The notes beneath the pieces were generated by a model. It worked only from the letters and a program-made list of their open reading frames with translations. It searched no databases and was not told where the DNA came from. Source: Shewanella electrodiphila (lineage in GTDB: Bacteria > Pseudomonadota > Gammaproteobacteria > Enterobacterales > Shewanellaceae). Taken from it: a stretch of DNA of 64,000 nt. The stretch lies in the NCBI RefSeq assembly GCF_023283985.1, contig NZ_JAKIKU010000001.1, positions 124,001 through 188,000 of the forward strand. Direction: 5' to 3'. Positions 35,980-44,939 of the stretch are shown piece by piece (position 1 is the stretch's first letter; every line of letters starts with the position of its first letter). The position numbers were made by a program, and so were the translations under genes.

Positions 35980-37134
35980 ATGTCCTCCATAGACCTAACT
36001 TATCCATGGTTATTACTATTATTGCCGTTGCCTTTTCTCGTTATGCGCTTTTCGAAAGCCTATAAAACTAAGCAAACTGCGATTAAAGTGCCATTTTTTC
36101 AAGTGCTGATTGATACCTTAAATGAAAAGCCCAGTGAGGGAGCGAGTATGCTCTCACCGCGTTTGTGGCAGCGAGTTATTCTAGTGTTGAGTTGGTGCTG
36201 TTTAGTGCTAGCAATGACTAAACCGACTCAATTAAGTGAGCCACAATTACGCGAGCAATTAGGTCGAGATGTGATGATCGCATTAGATTTATCTGGTTCG
36301 ATGAACGAAACCGATTTTGTGGATGATTCAGGTAAGCGTATTAGTCGTATTGATGCTGCAAAACAAGTTTTGCAGGACTTTTCAGCAACGAGGCAAGGCG
36401 ATCGTTTAGGGCTGATTTTATTTGCCGATGCGGCCTTTTTACAAACCCCATTTACTGCTGATATTGCAGTGTGGCAGAGTTTATTAACACAATCAGATAC
36501 TGGGATGGCAGGGCAAAGTACTCATCTTGGTGATGCGATTGGTTTATCAATCAAAGTGTTCGAACAAGCTGAGCAAGATACCGTTTCTGCTCAAGGTACA
36601 GACCAAGACATAAATGAAACTTCGGTTGAGAAAGTCGTTATTTTGCTAACTGATGGTAATGATACCGGAAGCTTTGTTGCTCCTATAGATGCCGCTAAAG
36701 TGGCTGCAGTTAAAGGCATTAGGGTACATGTTATTGCGATGGGTGATCCTTTGACTGTAGGTGAACAAGCGTTAGATATGGAAACTATTGATCGGATAAC
36801 CAGCGAAACGGGCGGTAGCACTTTTACTGCGTTAGATAAACAACAACTTGATGAGGCATATCAGGCAGTTTCGTTACTCGAACCTCAACTATTTAATAGT
36901 ACTAGTTACCAAATAACCTATACATTGCATCATTATCTAGTCATTTTTGTCGTCATGCTTTACTTGCTCGCCTTTAGTGCCAGTTTATTGCTTCAAAGTG
37001 GCGGGCATCAATCTAAATTAGCTGGCTCAAAGGTCGTTAAGACTAAAGCGACTCAAGAAACTAAAGCGACTCACGAAACTAAAGCTACTCAACAAACTAG
37101 TGTAGAAAAGATCAAAGGAGAGCAAGATGTTTGA
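35980..37134 (+). CDS. BatA-like VWA-domain membrane protein
   Basis: The protein has 384 residues. Two N-terminal helices (about 8-24 and 66-80) and one at about 315-335 flank a VWA domain (95-295) with an intact MIDAS motif DLSGS (103-107) and the later TDGNDTGS. VWA domains bind partners through a metal ion; BatA-like proteins work with MoxR in the inner membrane with the VWA domain in the periplasm. The C-terminal tail holds three copies of a TKATQE-type repeat coded by 18-base units. GAGGGG precedes the ATG; the gene overlaps the next by eight bases. Confidence 0.92.
   Translation: MSSIDLTYPWLLLLLPLPFLVMRFSKAYKTKQTAIKVPFFQVLIDTLNEKPSEGASMLSPRLWQRVILVLSWCCLVLAMTKPTQLSEPQLREQLGRDVMIALDLSGSMNETDFVDDSGKRISRIDAAKQVLQDFSATRQGDRLGLILFADAAFLQTPFTADIAVWQSLLTQSDTGMAGQSTHLGDAIGLSIKVFEQAEQDTVSAQGTDQDINETSVEKVVILLTDGNDTGSFVAPIDAAKVAAVKGIRVHVIAMGDPLTVGEQALDMETIDRITSETGGSTFTALDKQQLDEAYQAVSLLEPQLFNSTSYQITYTLHHYLVIFVVMLYLLAFSASLLLQSGGHQSKLAGSKVVKTKATQETKATHETKATQQTSVEKIKGEQDV
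37042..37095 (+). repeat. Three 18-base tandem repeats at the 3' end of the BatA-like gene
   Basis: Units ACTAAAGCGACTCAAGAA, ACTAAAGCGACTCACGAA and ACTAAAGCTACTCAACAA encode TKATQE, TKATHE and TKATQQ in the cytoplasmic tail. Frame-preserving repeat, probably variable in copy number between strains. Confidence 0.85.
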
Positions 37135-38911
37135 TAGCTCCTTTTTGAGTTTATTATGGGCCAACTTTCATTTTATCCGTCCATGGGCGTTGTGCTTATT
37201 GTTGCCGCTTGCACTGATTGTGTATATCCGCTGGCATCGAAATGAAGCTGCGCAATCTCAACAAGTTTTACCTGAACATTTGCGGAAAGCGTTAACTGTT
37301 GGTGAGCAAGGCTGGCGAAAACTATTGCCACTAAAGTTACTCACAGTGTTGATGATGATGGGCATAATTGTCAGTGCAGGACCCACCTGGAACCGTTATG
37401 AGTCGCCATTTAATGAAGATAAAGCCGCTTTGGTGGTTTTAGTTGATTTAAGCCAATCCATGTTAGAAAAAGATGTTGCGCCAAATAGGCTTATACGAGC
37501 GCAACATAAAATTCTTGATTTAATTGAATTAAGAAGCGGCGGTAAAACAGGATTAATTGCTTATGCTGGCTCGGCGCATGTTGTCGCACCGCTAACCGAA
37601 GATAAGCAAGTCTTTACGCCTTTTGTCAGTGCATTAGCACCTGAAATTATGCCTGTAGAAGGGAAGCAAGCCCAAGAAGCTTTAACCTTAGTTGATACAT
37701 TATTGGCAGATGAAGTGGGTGCTAGTGTTATTTTATTTACTGACGGTATGGTGCCCAACGCCATTGATGCTTACGAGGCTTATTTTGAACATTCCGCTCA
37801 CCAGTTATTAATATTAGGTGTGGGAAATTCTAATCGCGAAGCCACTATTCCCCTAGATGTTCGCTCTTTAGAAACCTTAGCCAGTAAAGCTAATGCTAGT
37901 TTGCAGTTAGTGACAGTCGATAATCAAGATGTGCAGTGGTTAATCAGAAAAATAGATCGGCATATGCAGATATCAACTGACAGCATTATGCCCTGGAAAG
38001 ATATGGGTTATTACTTGCTCTTTCCGATGGCATTACTGTTATTGCTTTGGTTCAGAAAGGGGTGGTTAGTGCATTGGGGGCTAGTATTAATCGTTTGCGG
38101 TAGCAGCGTTGTTGCTCCTTCGCCAGCGTATGCAGCAACATCGTCAATACCTCAAGATGAGTCTGCGAGTGTTAAGGCGCAGCCATCAAATCCAGACACT
38201 GATAGTAATCTCCAAGCTAGTGAAAGTTCCGAACTGGCTAGTCAAGAGCTGAAGACTGATGTTTGGCAGAATATACATCAAGCTTGGCTGGACTTTTGGT
38301 TTACGCCTGATCAACAAGGCGATCGGGCATTTCATCAACAAGAATACTTTCAGGCTGCTCAGTATTATCAAGACCCTTTACGCAAAGGTATTGCCTACTA
38401 CTATGCGGCTCAGTACAAAGCGGCGCAGATTAGTTTTATGCAACAACCGTCGCATCTTAGTTTATTTTATGCTGGCAGCGCATTGGCAAGACAGCGTGAA
38501 TACATAGCGGCTAGAAATTTATTGCGCGATCTCATTAATGAAATGGATAAGTCTCCACTTGAGTCTGAAGTTCAATTGCGTGCGGATGTGGCGCATAACC
38601 TTGCCGCTGTTCAAGCTATCATTGATGAAATTAACCGTTTCAGTGAGAGTCAGCAAGGTACGACCGATGGACTGGAAGAGTCTACTGAACTTGGTAAAGA
38701 TGAGCCACTGACCTCTGACGGTTTTGAAGAGATAGCCCCCGAAGAAGTGCTAGGTAAAGATACGCTAAATGCTCGTGAGATATTAGGTAGTGAAGAGTTA
38801 GCGAACAAATGGTTATCACGAGTTGAAGCCGATCCTAAACGTTTTTTACAAGCCAAATTTTATTTACAGCGACAGTTACAATTGCAGCAAAAGCAAGATG
38901 AGGCGCAATAA
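37127..38911 (+). CDS. BatB-BatC fusion: VWA domain plus TPR protein
   Basis: The protein has 594 residues. Helices lie at about 20-35 and 70-85; the VWA domain (about 100-290) has MIDAS DLSQS (107-111) and FTDGMVPN; two further hydrophobic stretches lie at about 287-303 and 310-335. The C-terminal half holds an acidic, Ser-rich linker and TPR-like helices (AFHQQEYFQAAQYYQDPLRKG, split for length, then YAGSALARQREYIAAR). In Bacteroides-type operons BatB and BatC are separate proteins; here they form one chain, as in other gammaproteobacteria. AAAGGAG precedes the start. Confidence 0.9.
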   Translation: MFDSSFLSLLWANFHFIRPWALCLLLPLALIVYIRWHRNEAAQSQQVLPEHLRKALTVGEQGWRKLLPLKLLTVLMMMGIIVSAGPTWNRYESPFNEDKAALVVLVDLSQSMLEKDVAPNRLIRAQHKILDLIELRSGGKTGLIAYAGSAHVVAPLTEDKQVFTPFVSALAPEIMPVEGKQAQEALTLVDTLLADEVGASVILFTDGMVPNAIDAYEAYFEHSAHQLLILGVGNSNREATIPLDVRSLETLASKANASLQLVTVDNQDVQWLIRKIDRHMQISTDSIMPWKDMGYYLLFPMALLLLLWFRKGWLVHWGLVLIVCGSSVVAPSPAYAATSSIPQDESASVKAQPSNPDTDSNLQASESSELASQELKTDVWQNIHQAWLDFWFTPDQQGDRAFHQQEYFQAAQYYQDPLRKGIAYYYAAQYKAAQISFMQQPSHLSLFYAGSALARQREYIAARNLLRDLINEMDKSPLESEVQLRADVAHNLAAVQAIIDEINRFSESQQGTTDGLEESTELGKDEPLTSDGFEEIAPEEVLGKDTLNAREILGSEELANKWLSRVEADPKRFLQAKFYLQRQLQLQQKQDEAQ

Positions 38912-38912
38912 T

Positions 38913-40295
38913 ATGAACATGTCATTGAATAAACTTAATCCGCTGCTGTGTTTGATATGTTTGATTTCATTAGTTTCGTTCTCTGCTTCAGCAGTGACTG
39001 TGAGTGATTTACAGCATCAAAAAATGTTAACCATCGAGACCTGGTTATCTAGTGAGGCTGATTCGAATCGAGCCGACCTAAATCAAGCTAGTCAGCAGTC
39101 TGATAGTGCTAAAGGGGAGGCTTTGCTAACAACGGTTGTGGGCGAACAGATAACCTTAAATATCAAACTTGGCACCAATAGATGGTTTACTCGTGGTACG
39201 CAAATAGACAATATCGAACTGCCTAATGTGATGAGTAAGCAGCGTGAACAGTTTTCAGTGAATTCTACCCAAAGAATTAATGGCGAAACCTGGTCATTTC
39301 AATTGTGGCAAATTTCTTTGTATCCACAAGCTCCTGGACGTTATCAAGTTCCTGAATTAGGACTATCAGTAGAGGTGATGACCCCGAGCGATGGCAAAGT
39401 TAGTGGCAAGCTTGTTAGCCAAGCACAACTGTTTGAATCGATTATACCTGATGCGAGTTTACCCGATGATAATTGGTTCAGTTCGCCAGACGTTAATATT
39501 GAGCAACAATGGCAGCAATCAAACTCACCTGTATATGTTGGTGATAGCTTAACGCGAACAGTAACAATTAAGGCCGCTGATACTTTATCTGTTTTAATCG
39601 GCGATATTATCCCCCAAACGGCTAATGAACAATTTCAAACCTATAGCGATCCTGTTCAATTATTTGATTCTGAACAACGCGGGGATTATTTATCGACTCG
39701 AATTGAGCAGCAAGTTTACATTGTTCAACAAGGCGGAGAGCTGATATTTGATGATGTGGTTATTCGTTGGTGGGATACCGTTAACAAAGAGATGAAACAA
39801 CAAGTACTCGAAGGAAAAGTTGTTATTGTTAAGCATACTTTAACTTCTTGGCTTAAATATTATCGCAATACACTCATTGTAATGACTTGTTTAGTGATTG
39901 GTTTGATAAGTTTATTTATGGCTATGGCTAGATATTATCAAAGTCACCAGAAGCCAATAGGCTGGTTATATCTGCAGGCGGTGAAAGCTAAAACCTGGCC
40001 CAAGGTGCGCAGACTACTTTACTACAAGGTGCGTCAGTCAAACCAACAGCTCACGTTGTTTGATGGGGTTAAGCAACAAAATCAAAATCTTGCTGTTAAT
40101 ATTCAGCAACTTGATCCATCGAAAGCAAACTCAAAACCATTAACTAAGCGTTCAGCTTATACCTTATGGTTTGCTGTTAAAACGGATGAGGAAAAACCGC
40201 AAAGTCGTTTAATTCGACGATTTCTAACTAAGGTTTTTCCTAAAGCATTGCCGCAGCTAACAAAATATTCAAATCAAGATCCTGAATCAAAGTAA
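38913..40295 (+). CDS. BatD-like protein
   Basis: About 460 residues from ATG 38913, one base after the upstream stop; an in-frame start 30 codons earlier would lie inside the BatB-C gene and delay the signal peptide (CLISLVSFSASA). The periplasmic part is beta-rich (VGEQITLNIKLGTNRWFTRG; GDSLTRTVTIKAAD), a helix at about 345-365 (LIVMTCLVIGLISLFMAMA) anchors it, and a basic cytoplasmic tail follows. This order matches the BatD/oxygen-tolerance family. Last gene of the operon. Confidence 0.85.
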   Translation: MNMSLNKLNPLLCLICLISLVSFSASAVTVSDLQHQKMLTIETWLSSEADSNRADLNQASQQSDSAKGEALLTTVVGEQITLNIKLGTNRWFTRGTQIDNIELPNVMSKQREQFSVNSTQRINGETWSFQLWQISLYPQAPGRYQVPELGLSVEVMTPSDGKVSGKLVSQAQLFESIIPDASLPDDNWFSSPDVNIEQQWQQSNSPVYVGDSLTRTVTIKAADTLSVLIGDIIPQTANEQFQTYSDPVQLFDSEQRGDYLSTRIEQQVYIVQQGGELIFDDVVIRWWDTVNKEMKQQVLEGKVVIVKHTLTSWLKYYRNTLIVMTCLVIGLISLFMAMARYYQSHQKPIGWLYLQAVKAKTWPKVRRLLYYKVRQSNQQLTLFDGVKQQNQNLAVNIQQLDPSKANSKPLTKRSAYTLWFAVKTDEEKPQSRLIRRFLTKVFPKALPQLTKYSNQDPESK

Positions 40296-40366
40296 TCCTT
40301 GTTATGCTTAAACGGGTAAATAGTTTATGATTATTGGGTTTATGGCTAGGTGAAAAATGCGTAAAA

Positions 40367-41317
40367 ATGAAAAATACCGATCTAAACCTTATTCCCATTT
40401 TTGTGGCTATTTATGAGGAGTGCAGTTTATCTAAATCTGCCAATCGATTAAATATTACTCAGCCTGCGGTAAGTAAAGCATTAAAACGGTTACGGGATAT
40501 TTATAATGATCCGTTATTTTTACGTGATAATAGTGCCATGGTACCGACACCTCGTGCGATAGATATTTACCCTGCGTTGGCTGCAGCACTGACAAATTAC
40601 ACGAGTACTATCGCAATTGATGGCGGTTTCGATTCGGCCTCTGCAGAGCGTGTGTATTCATTTGCCGTTATATCGGGCCTCGGCCATACGTTCTTGCCAT
40701 TGGTATTTAGCCACCTTCGCAAAGAAGCGCCACATCTTCATTTTGAAGTTCACCCCATATTTTCAAAAGATACTGAATTAGATTTGCGCTTGCAGCGCTA
40801 TGATTTTGTCATCGATGCAGATCATTTTTCGCCATCTTTTATTAAGTCTCATCACTTATTTGATGAAGAATTAGTGGCTGTGATGAATGCTGAGCATCCA
40901 CGGATCCATGATGAGATGACGTTAGAGCAGTTTTTAGCTGAAGAGCATATTACAGTCTCAGGTTGGCAAGCGCGGAGTAGTATTATGCGATCTGCTCATA
41001 TCTCTGAACTGGATTCTCGTAATGTGGTGTATCGAACTAGCACTGTGACTGAATGTTTACCTTTGGTTTCACAAACCGATTTATTGGCTATTTGCGCTAA
41101 GAGTATCGTCAAACAGCAAGGCCTGTTATATAAGGTTAAATCATTCGCTTTACCCCTCGACAAAAATACACTGAGTATAAAATTGTACTGGCATCCTTCT
41201 AGAGATACCGACGCTGGGCATGTATGGCTAAGAAACTATTTAGTAAATGAAGCATCCCAGTTTAGTAAATCACAGTTTGGTATATCGCAGTTTGGTCTAG
41301 AGAAAAACGCTGATTAA
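40367..41317 (+). CDS. LysR-family regulator with repetitive C-terminus
   Basis: About 316 residues from ATG 40367 (MKNTDLNLIPIFVAIYEE); a start at 40334 would add 11 residues. The helix-turn-helix reads SLSKSANRLNITQPAVSKALKRL, quoted as LNITQPAVSKALKRL. The substrate-binding domain is of the NodD/LeuO-like type (DPLFLRDNSAMVPTPRA). The last residues are three SQF-type repeats (SQFSK, SQFGI, SQFGL). It follows the Bat operon and may control the sulfatase module; this is inferred from position only. Confidence 0.88.
   Translation: MKNTDLNLIPIFVAIYEECSLSKSANRLNITQPAVSKALKRLRDIYNDPLFLRDNSAMVPTPRAIDIYPALAAALTNYTSTIAIDGGFDSASAERVYSFAVISGLGHTFLPLVFSHLRKEAPHLHFEVHPIFSKDTELDLRLQRYDFVIDADHFSPSFIKSHHLFDEELVAVMNAEHPRIHDEMTLEQFLAEEHITVSGWQARSSIMRSAHISELDSRNVVYRTSTVTECLPLVSQTDLLAICAKSIVKQQGLLYKVKSFALPLDKNTLSIKLYWHPSRDTDAGHVWLRNYLVNEASQFSKSQFGISQFGLEKNAD
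41255..41299 (+). repeat. Three 15-base tandem repeats at the 3' end of the LysR gene
   Basis: Units TCCCAGTTTAGTAAA, TCACAGTTTGGTATA and TCGCAGTTTGGTCTA encode SQFSK, SQFGI and SQFGL just before the stop codon. Confidence 0.85.
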
Positions 41318-41360
41318 GTGTCAGATATTATGTGGCTGTGAATGACATAATATAAAAGCT

Positions 41361-41386
41361 AAAGCCTGCTATTTGCAGGCTTTTTC
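41361..41386 (+). terminator. Rho-independent terminator after the LysR gene
   Basis: AAAGCCTGC (41361-41369) pairs with GCAGGCTTT (41375-41383), loop TATTT, then T run. Confidence 0.9.
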
Positions 41387-41423
41387 TTATGCGTTCTTTA
41401 TTGTTCGTCTTTACTGTATGTGT

Positions 41424-42446
41424 TTACTGCGCCTGTTTCGCGCGTAGGTCATTAATAACTTGTGGTGGGGCGATGTCAGCTAACGCACTGATGCATTCTT
41501 CTGTGTTTTTGTGGTTATTACGAATATAAATATCGCACATTGCATATAGGTTTTCAGGTGAGCCTGAAATTAAATATGCTTGCTCAAATGATTCAATAGA
41601 TAATTCGATATCCAGTGGCTCTTGAAGCACACCATTTAAATACCAGTAATAGGCATTTTCAGGGGCTAATTCAGTGGCTTTACTCATCGAGATTGCGGCA
41701 ATGCCTTTCTGATTTAAACGAACTAGCGTCAGCGCTTTAGAGTAATGCAGGTTAGCATTACTGCTATCAAACTCAATGCCTTTATCCAATGTACTCAGTG
41801 CGAGCTCATCTTGACCCTGTGCATAGTAATTAGTGGATAAATTTAAATATAACTCTGTTGTCTTATCTGCTGATGCTAATAAACCGAGATATATGTTTTG
41901 CGCCAAATTAGGACGTAATGTCCAACGATAAACATCAGCTAATAACAGTTGCTGGGTATAAGACTCATCAAGTTTAAGTTGTGCAATCAGCTTATCAGCT
42001 TGGCTTCTAAGCTCTGCTTGTTGTCCCATTTGTAATTGTTCAAAATCTTTTATCAAGCTAACTGTTGCGCTAAAACGTACAGACTCAACGTCATCTTGCA
42101 GTAACGGCGCGACCATACGGTAACGGTGTTCTAATGGGTAGGGCATTGCACCTGCAATTGCCGCTTCACGGACTATAGGTTGGCTGTCCTTTAAAGCTCT
42201 AGCGACTGCAACCAGACTGTTTTCATTTGGGTATTGGGCAATAAATCGCAGTGCTTGAGCGCGTTTTTCTGCAGGCTCATTAATATTTTGGGCAATATAA
42301 GCCATTGCTTGAGGAGTTACTGTTTCACTTGATTCACTGGTTGTTGTTTCAGTTTGTGCAGCATTGGCTGGCAAGCTGATACTGAGTACAGGTAGCGACA
42401 TTGAAAGCGCTACCAAGGTGAACAATGTCAATGGACGAAATGTCAT
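41424..42446 (-). CDS. Exported HEAT/TPR-repeat protein
   Basis: The protein has 340 residues with a signal peptide ending PANA (about residue 28). The first part (45-160) consists of HEAT-like helix pairs (VAVARALKDSQPIVREAAIAG; APLLQDDVESVRFSATVSLI), the second (160-330) of TPR repeats (AQGQDELALSTLDKGIEFD; KALTLVRLNQKGIAAISMSK). Such repeat proteins are scaffolds in the periplasm. It lies 75 bases downstream of the anSME gene on the same strand, so a role in the sulfatase module is possible. Partner unknown. Confidence 0.8.
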   Translation of the reverse strand: MTFRPLTLFTLVALSMSLPVLSISLPANAAQTETTTSESSETVTPQAMAYIAQNINEPAEKRAQALRFIAQYPNENSLVAVARALKDSQPIVREAAIAGAMPYPLEHRYRMVAPLLQDDVESVRFSATVSLIKDFEQLQMGQQAELRSQADKLIAQLKLDESYTQQLLLADVYRWTLRPNLAQNIYLGLLASADKTTELYLNLSTNYYAQGQDELALSTLDKGIEFDSSNANLHYSKALTLVRLNQKGIAAISMSKATELAPENAYYWYLNGVLQEPLDIELSIESFEQAYLISGSPENLYAMCDIYIRNNHKNTEECISALADIAPPQVINDLRAKQAQ

Positions 42447-42520
42447 AGTTAAAACCTATCAATTCATGTAGTGAAGGCATACAAATACCCTCTATTAAAA
42501 ATAATATGTAAAGGTAAAAA

Positions 42521-43822
42521 TTATCGGTTTTTTGTGGCTTGTTGGATTAACTTATCGCTATATTTACCGTGTGCGACAGGGTGGCCTGTATTGCGTAAAA
42601 TGTACGCTAAAGGTTTATCGATATAGGCGAAAAACTTTTTCCAGCCTGCACATAAGTAATTCAGGCCCGGCTCACCATCACGGCTGCTGATAAAGCGGTT
42701 TTTAGGGCATTCGCCATAACATGCAAACTGATACTCACACTGGCTGCACTGTGAGTTTATCCCGCGTGATTTTGCTAAACCAAAACTTTGCTGTTTTTCT
42801 GAAAATGCCATATCAGCTAAAGGCGTGTCTTTTATATTGCCAATTTTATATTCAGGGTAGACATAGTGATCACAGGCAAAAACATCACCATTAGGCTCGA
42901 GCGCTAAGCCTTTGCCACAGACTTGACCTAAAGTGCATAACGGATTTTTATTGCCCATCCAGGCTTCAACACTGGCTTCGAAATATTGCACCATGATTTT
43001 ACCAAAATCATGCATCACCCATTCATTAAATACAGCAATGAGGAAGTTACCCCATGCTTCATCTGAAACACACCAAGGCTCCATTACAGAACTTTTGTTT
43101 CCCGGAATAAGACGTTTATCACCTTGACGATATTGCGGAGCTTTAGTGTCGGTTTGAGGAGCATCGGTTCTAAAGGTTTTTTGCTCAACAATTGGGATAA
43201 ATTGCATTTGCGGAGACTTCACCACATCGCGTAAAAAGCGGTACACCTCAACAGGGCTTTGGCTGGTCACTTTGTTGACACAGGTTAATGTTGCGAACCT
43301 GACTTCATATTTATGCAGCAGTTCTACCGCAAGCATGACTTGTCTAAATGTGCCACGACCAGCACGGTTGGTGCGGTAAGTGTTATGCATCAGCTCTGGA
43401 CCATCAATGCTCAGTCCAATCAGGAAGTTATTTGCTTTAAAAAACTGACACCATTCGTCGTTAAGCAATGTGCCGTTGGTTTGCAAATCGTTAGAGATGA
43501 CAACCCCTTTCGGACAATGCTTTTGTTGGTACTCAACGACTTTTTTAAAGTAATCGAGCCCCAGCATTGTCGGCTCACCGCCTTGCCAAGAGAAGATGAT
43601 TTCTGGTGTGTTCTGCTGACTAATATATTGCTGAATATATTCTTCTAATAAGGACTCATCCATTTCAGGGGAGCAGCCTTTTTTATATTCTAGCAAGTCT
43701 TGTTTACTGAGGTAGTAACAATAGTCACAATCAATGTTGCACACAGCGCCAATGGGTTTTGCCATGACGTGCATACGTTTTGAGGCTTTACCATTAAATT
43801 GTGGACCTTGAGTTATCTTCAT
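42521..43822 (-). CDS. Anaerobic sulfatase-maturating enzyme (radical SAM/SPASM)
   Basis: A 433-residue cytoplasmic protein. The radical-SAM cluster motif is C-NID-C-DY-C (Cys28, Cys32, Cys35), followed by FSWQGGEPTMLGLDYF (SAM-binding GGEP). The C-terminal SPASM region has CTLGQVCGKGLALEPNGDVF, CDHYV and C-SQ-C-EYQFA-C-YGE-C, enough Cys for two auxiliary clusters. This is the anSME family, which oxidises a Cys or Ser in the CxA/PxR motif of sulfatases to formylglycine without oxygen, before export. The arylsulfatase at 31665-33236 has a fitting CTAGR site. AGAGGTAGTG precedes the ATG. Confidence 0.93.
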   Translation of the reverse strand: MKITQGPQFNGKASKRMHVMAKPIGAVCNIDCDYCYYLSKQDLLEYKKGCSPEMDESLLEEYIQQYISQQNTPEIIFSWQGGEPTMLGLDYFKKVVEYQQKHCPKGVVISNDLQTNGTLLNDEWCQFFKANNFLIGLSIDGPELMHNTYRTNRAGRGTFRQVMLAVELLHKYEVRFATLTCVNKVTSQSPVEVYRFLRDVVKSPQMQFIPIVEQKTFRTDAPQTDTKAPQYRQGDKRLIPGNKSSVMEPWCVSDEAWGNFLIAVFNEWVMHDFGKIMVQYFEASVEAWMGNKNPLCTLGQVCGKGLALEPNGDVFACDHYVYPEYKIGNIKDTPLADMAFSEKQQSFGLAKSRGINSQCSQCEYQFACYGECPKNRFISSRDGEPGLNYLCAGWKKFFAYIDKPLAYILRNTGHPVAHGKYSDKLIQQATKNR

Positions 43823-44044
43823 ATCACTACCTCTTAATGGCTGAGCGTGTCTGTTTTGTACAGAATTGCTTTGTATCGTATGTAAGCTGACAGGTTTGTA
43901 TCAATTGAGGTAAATTGTAAGCTATTCACTTTGATGATATAAGCTCAATTCGGCTATATCCAATATAACCATTAGTTTGGTTAACAAATCGATATAGCGT
44001 TTTATAATTGCTACTTAAAACAGCGGATTAATAATGGGAAATAT

Positions 44045-44893
44045 ATGAAACAAGCTGGTGATAATATTGGTCACATTAACCATAGTGTTAAACCGTCAAT
44101 ACTGCAGAGCACTCGCACGATAGTGTCGGGAGTGATTGGCGTTACATGTCTTGTTTTTTTAAGCGCTTGCAGCACCACTAACATTTCATCTCACCCAATT
44201 TCTGTGTCGATTATGGCTGACATGGTGTTAGTTGATGGCGGCTCTTTCGTCATGGGTTCCAATTTGGAAACCGCTAAAAAGTCAGAACAGCCGGCTCATG
44301 AAGTCAGTGTAGATAGTTTTTATATTTCAAAATTTGAAGTGACTCAGGAACTGTTTGAGTCAGTCATGGGTGGTTCAAATAGCTTTTTTGTTAACCCTAA
44401 AGTGCCAGTTAATAATTTAAGTTGGCAGCAAGCGGTATATTTCATTGAACGTTTAAACGAATTAACTGGCGATAATTATCGTTTACCTACGGAAGCTGAG
44501 TGGGAATTTGCTGCCATTGGTGGCAATAAATCTAAAGGCTTTACTTACAGTGGCTCGAACAATATCGATGATGTTGGCTGGTATGCCCCAAATGCTAATA
44601 ATCGTGCACAACCTGTAGGGCTCAAAAAGCCAAATGAACTTGGCCTTTACGACATGACAGGTAATGTTGGCGAGTTTGTTATTGATAAATTTGATGAAGG
44701 TTTTTATCGAGTATCGCCTAAGCATAACCCTAATAATGCTCAGCATTCAGATATCAATTTAGCCCATAAAACTACCCGTGGTGGCAGCTTTGCTTATGAT
44801 GCCATCGAGTCTGAAAACTTTCGACGAGACTTTGCAAGTCAGTCCATCTTAATGTCTGATTTAGGGCTAAGATTAGCAAAAGATGCTAACTAG
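44045..44893 (+). CDS. Lipoprotein with FGE-sulfatase (SUMF1) fold lacking catalytic cysteines
   Basis: The protein has 282 residues. A long N-region precedes a lipobox LSAC with Cys42. The FGE/SUMF1 domain spans about 58-280: MVLVDGGSFVMGSN, FYISKFEVTQELFESVMG, VPVNNLSWQQAVYFIERLN, YRLPTEAEWEFAAIGG, LGLYDMTGNVGEFV and TTRGGSF, all family hallmarks. True formylglycine-generating enzymes have two catalytic Cys after RGGSW; here the stretch RGGSFAYDAIESENFRR has none. It is therefore probably not a sulfatase-activating oxidase but a structural or binding homologue. It is 46 bases before the PafA-type phosphatase gene, likely cotranscribed, and divergent from anSME. Confidence 0.88.
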   Translation: MKQAGDNIGHINHSVKPSILQSTRTIVSGVIGVTCLVFLSACSTTNISSHPISVSIMADMVLVDGGSFVMGSNLETAKKSEQPAHEVSVDSFYISKFEVTQELFESVMGGSNSFFVNPKVPVNNLSWQQAVYFIERLNELTGDNYRLPTEAEWEFAAIGGNKSKGFTYSGSNNIDDVGWYAPNANNRAQPVGLKKPNELGLYDMTGNVGEFVIDKFDEGFYRVSPKHNPNNAQHSDINLAHKTTRGGSFAYDAIESENFRRDFASQSILMSDLGLRLAKDAN

Positions 44894-44939
44894 TTTTAAA
44901 TGAATATGGAACGTTCTATTTTTAAACCACGGAGTCCTA

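Noticed and set aside
38823..38912. Longer start for the BatD-like protein
   Set aside because: It would lie inside the BatB-C gene and put 30 polar residues before the signal peptide; ATG 38913 is adjacent to the upstream stop.
44045..44893. Naming the SUMF1-fold lipoprotein a formylglycine-generating enzyme
   Set aside because: The catalytic Cys pair expected after the RGGS motif is missing.
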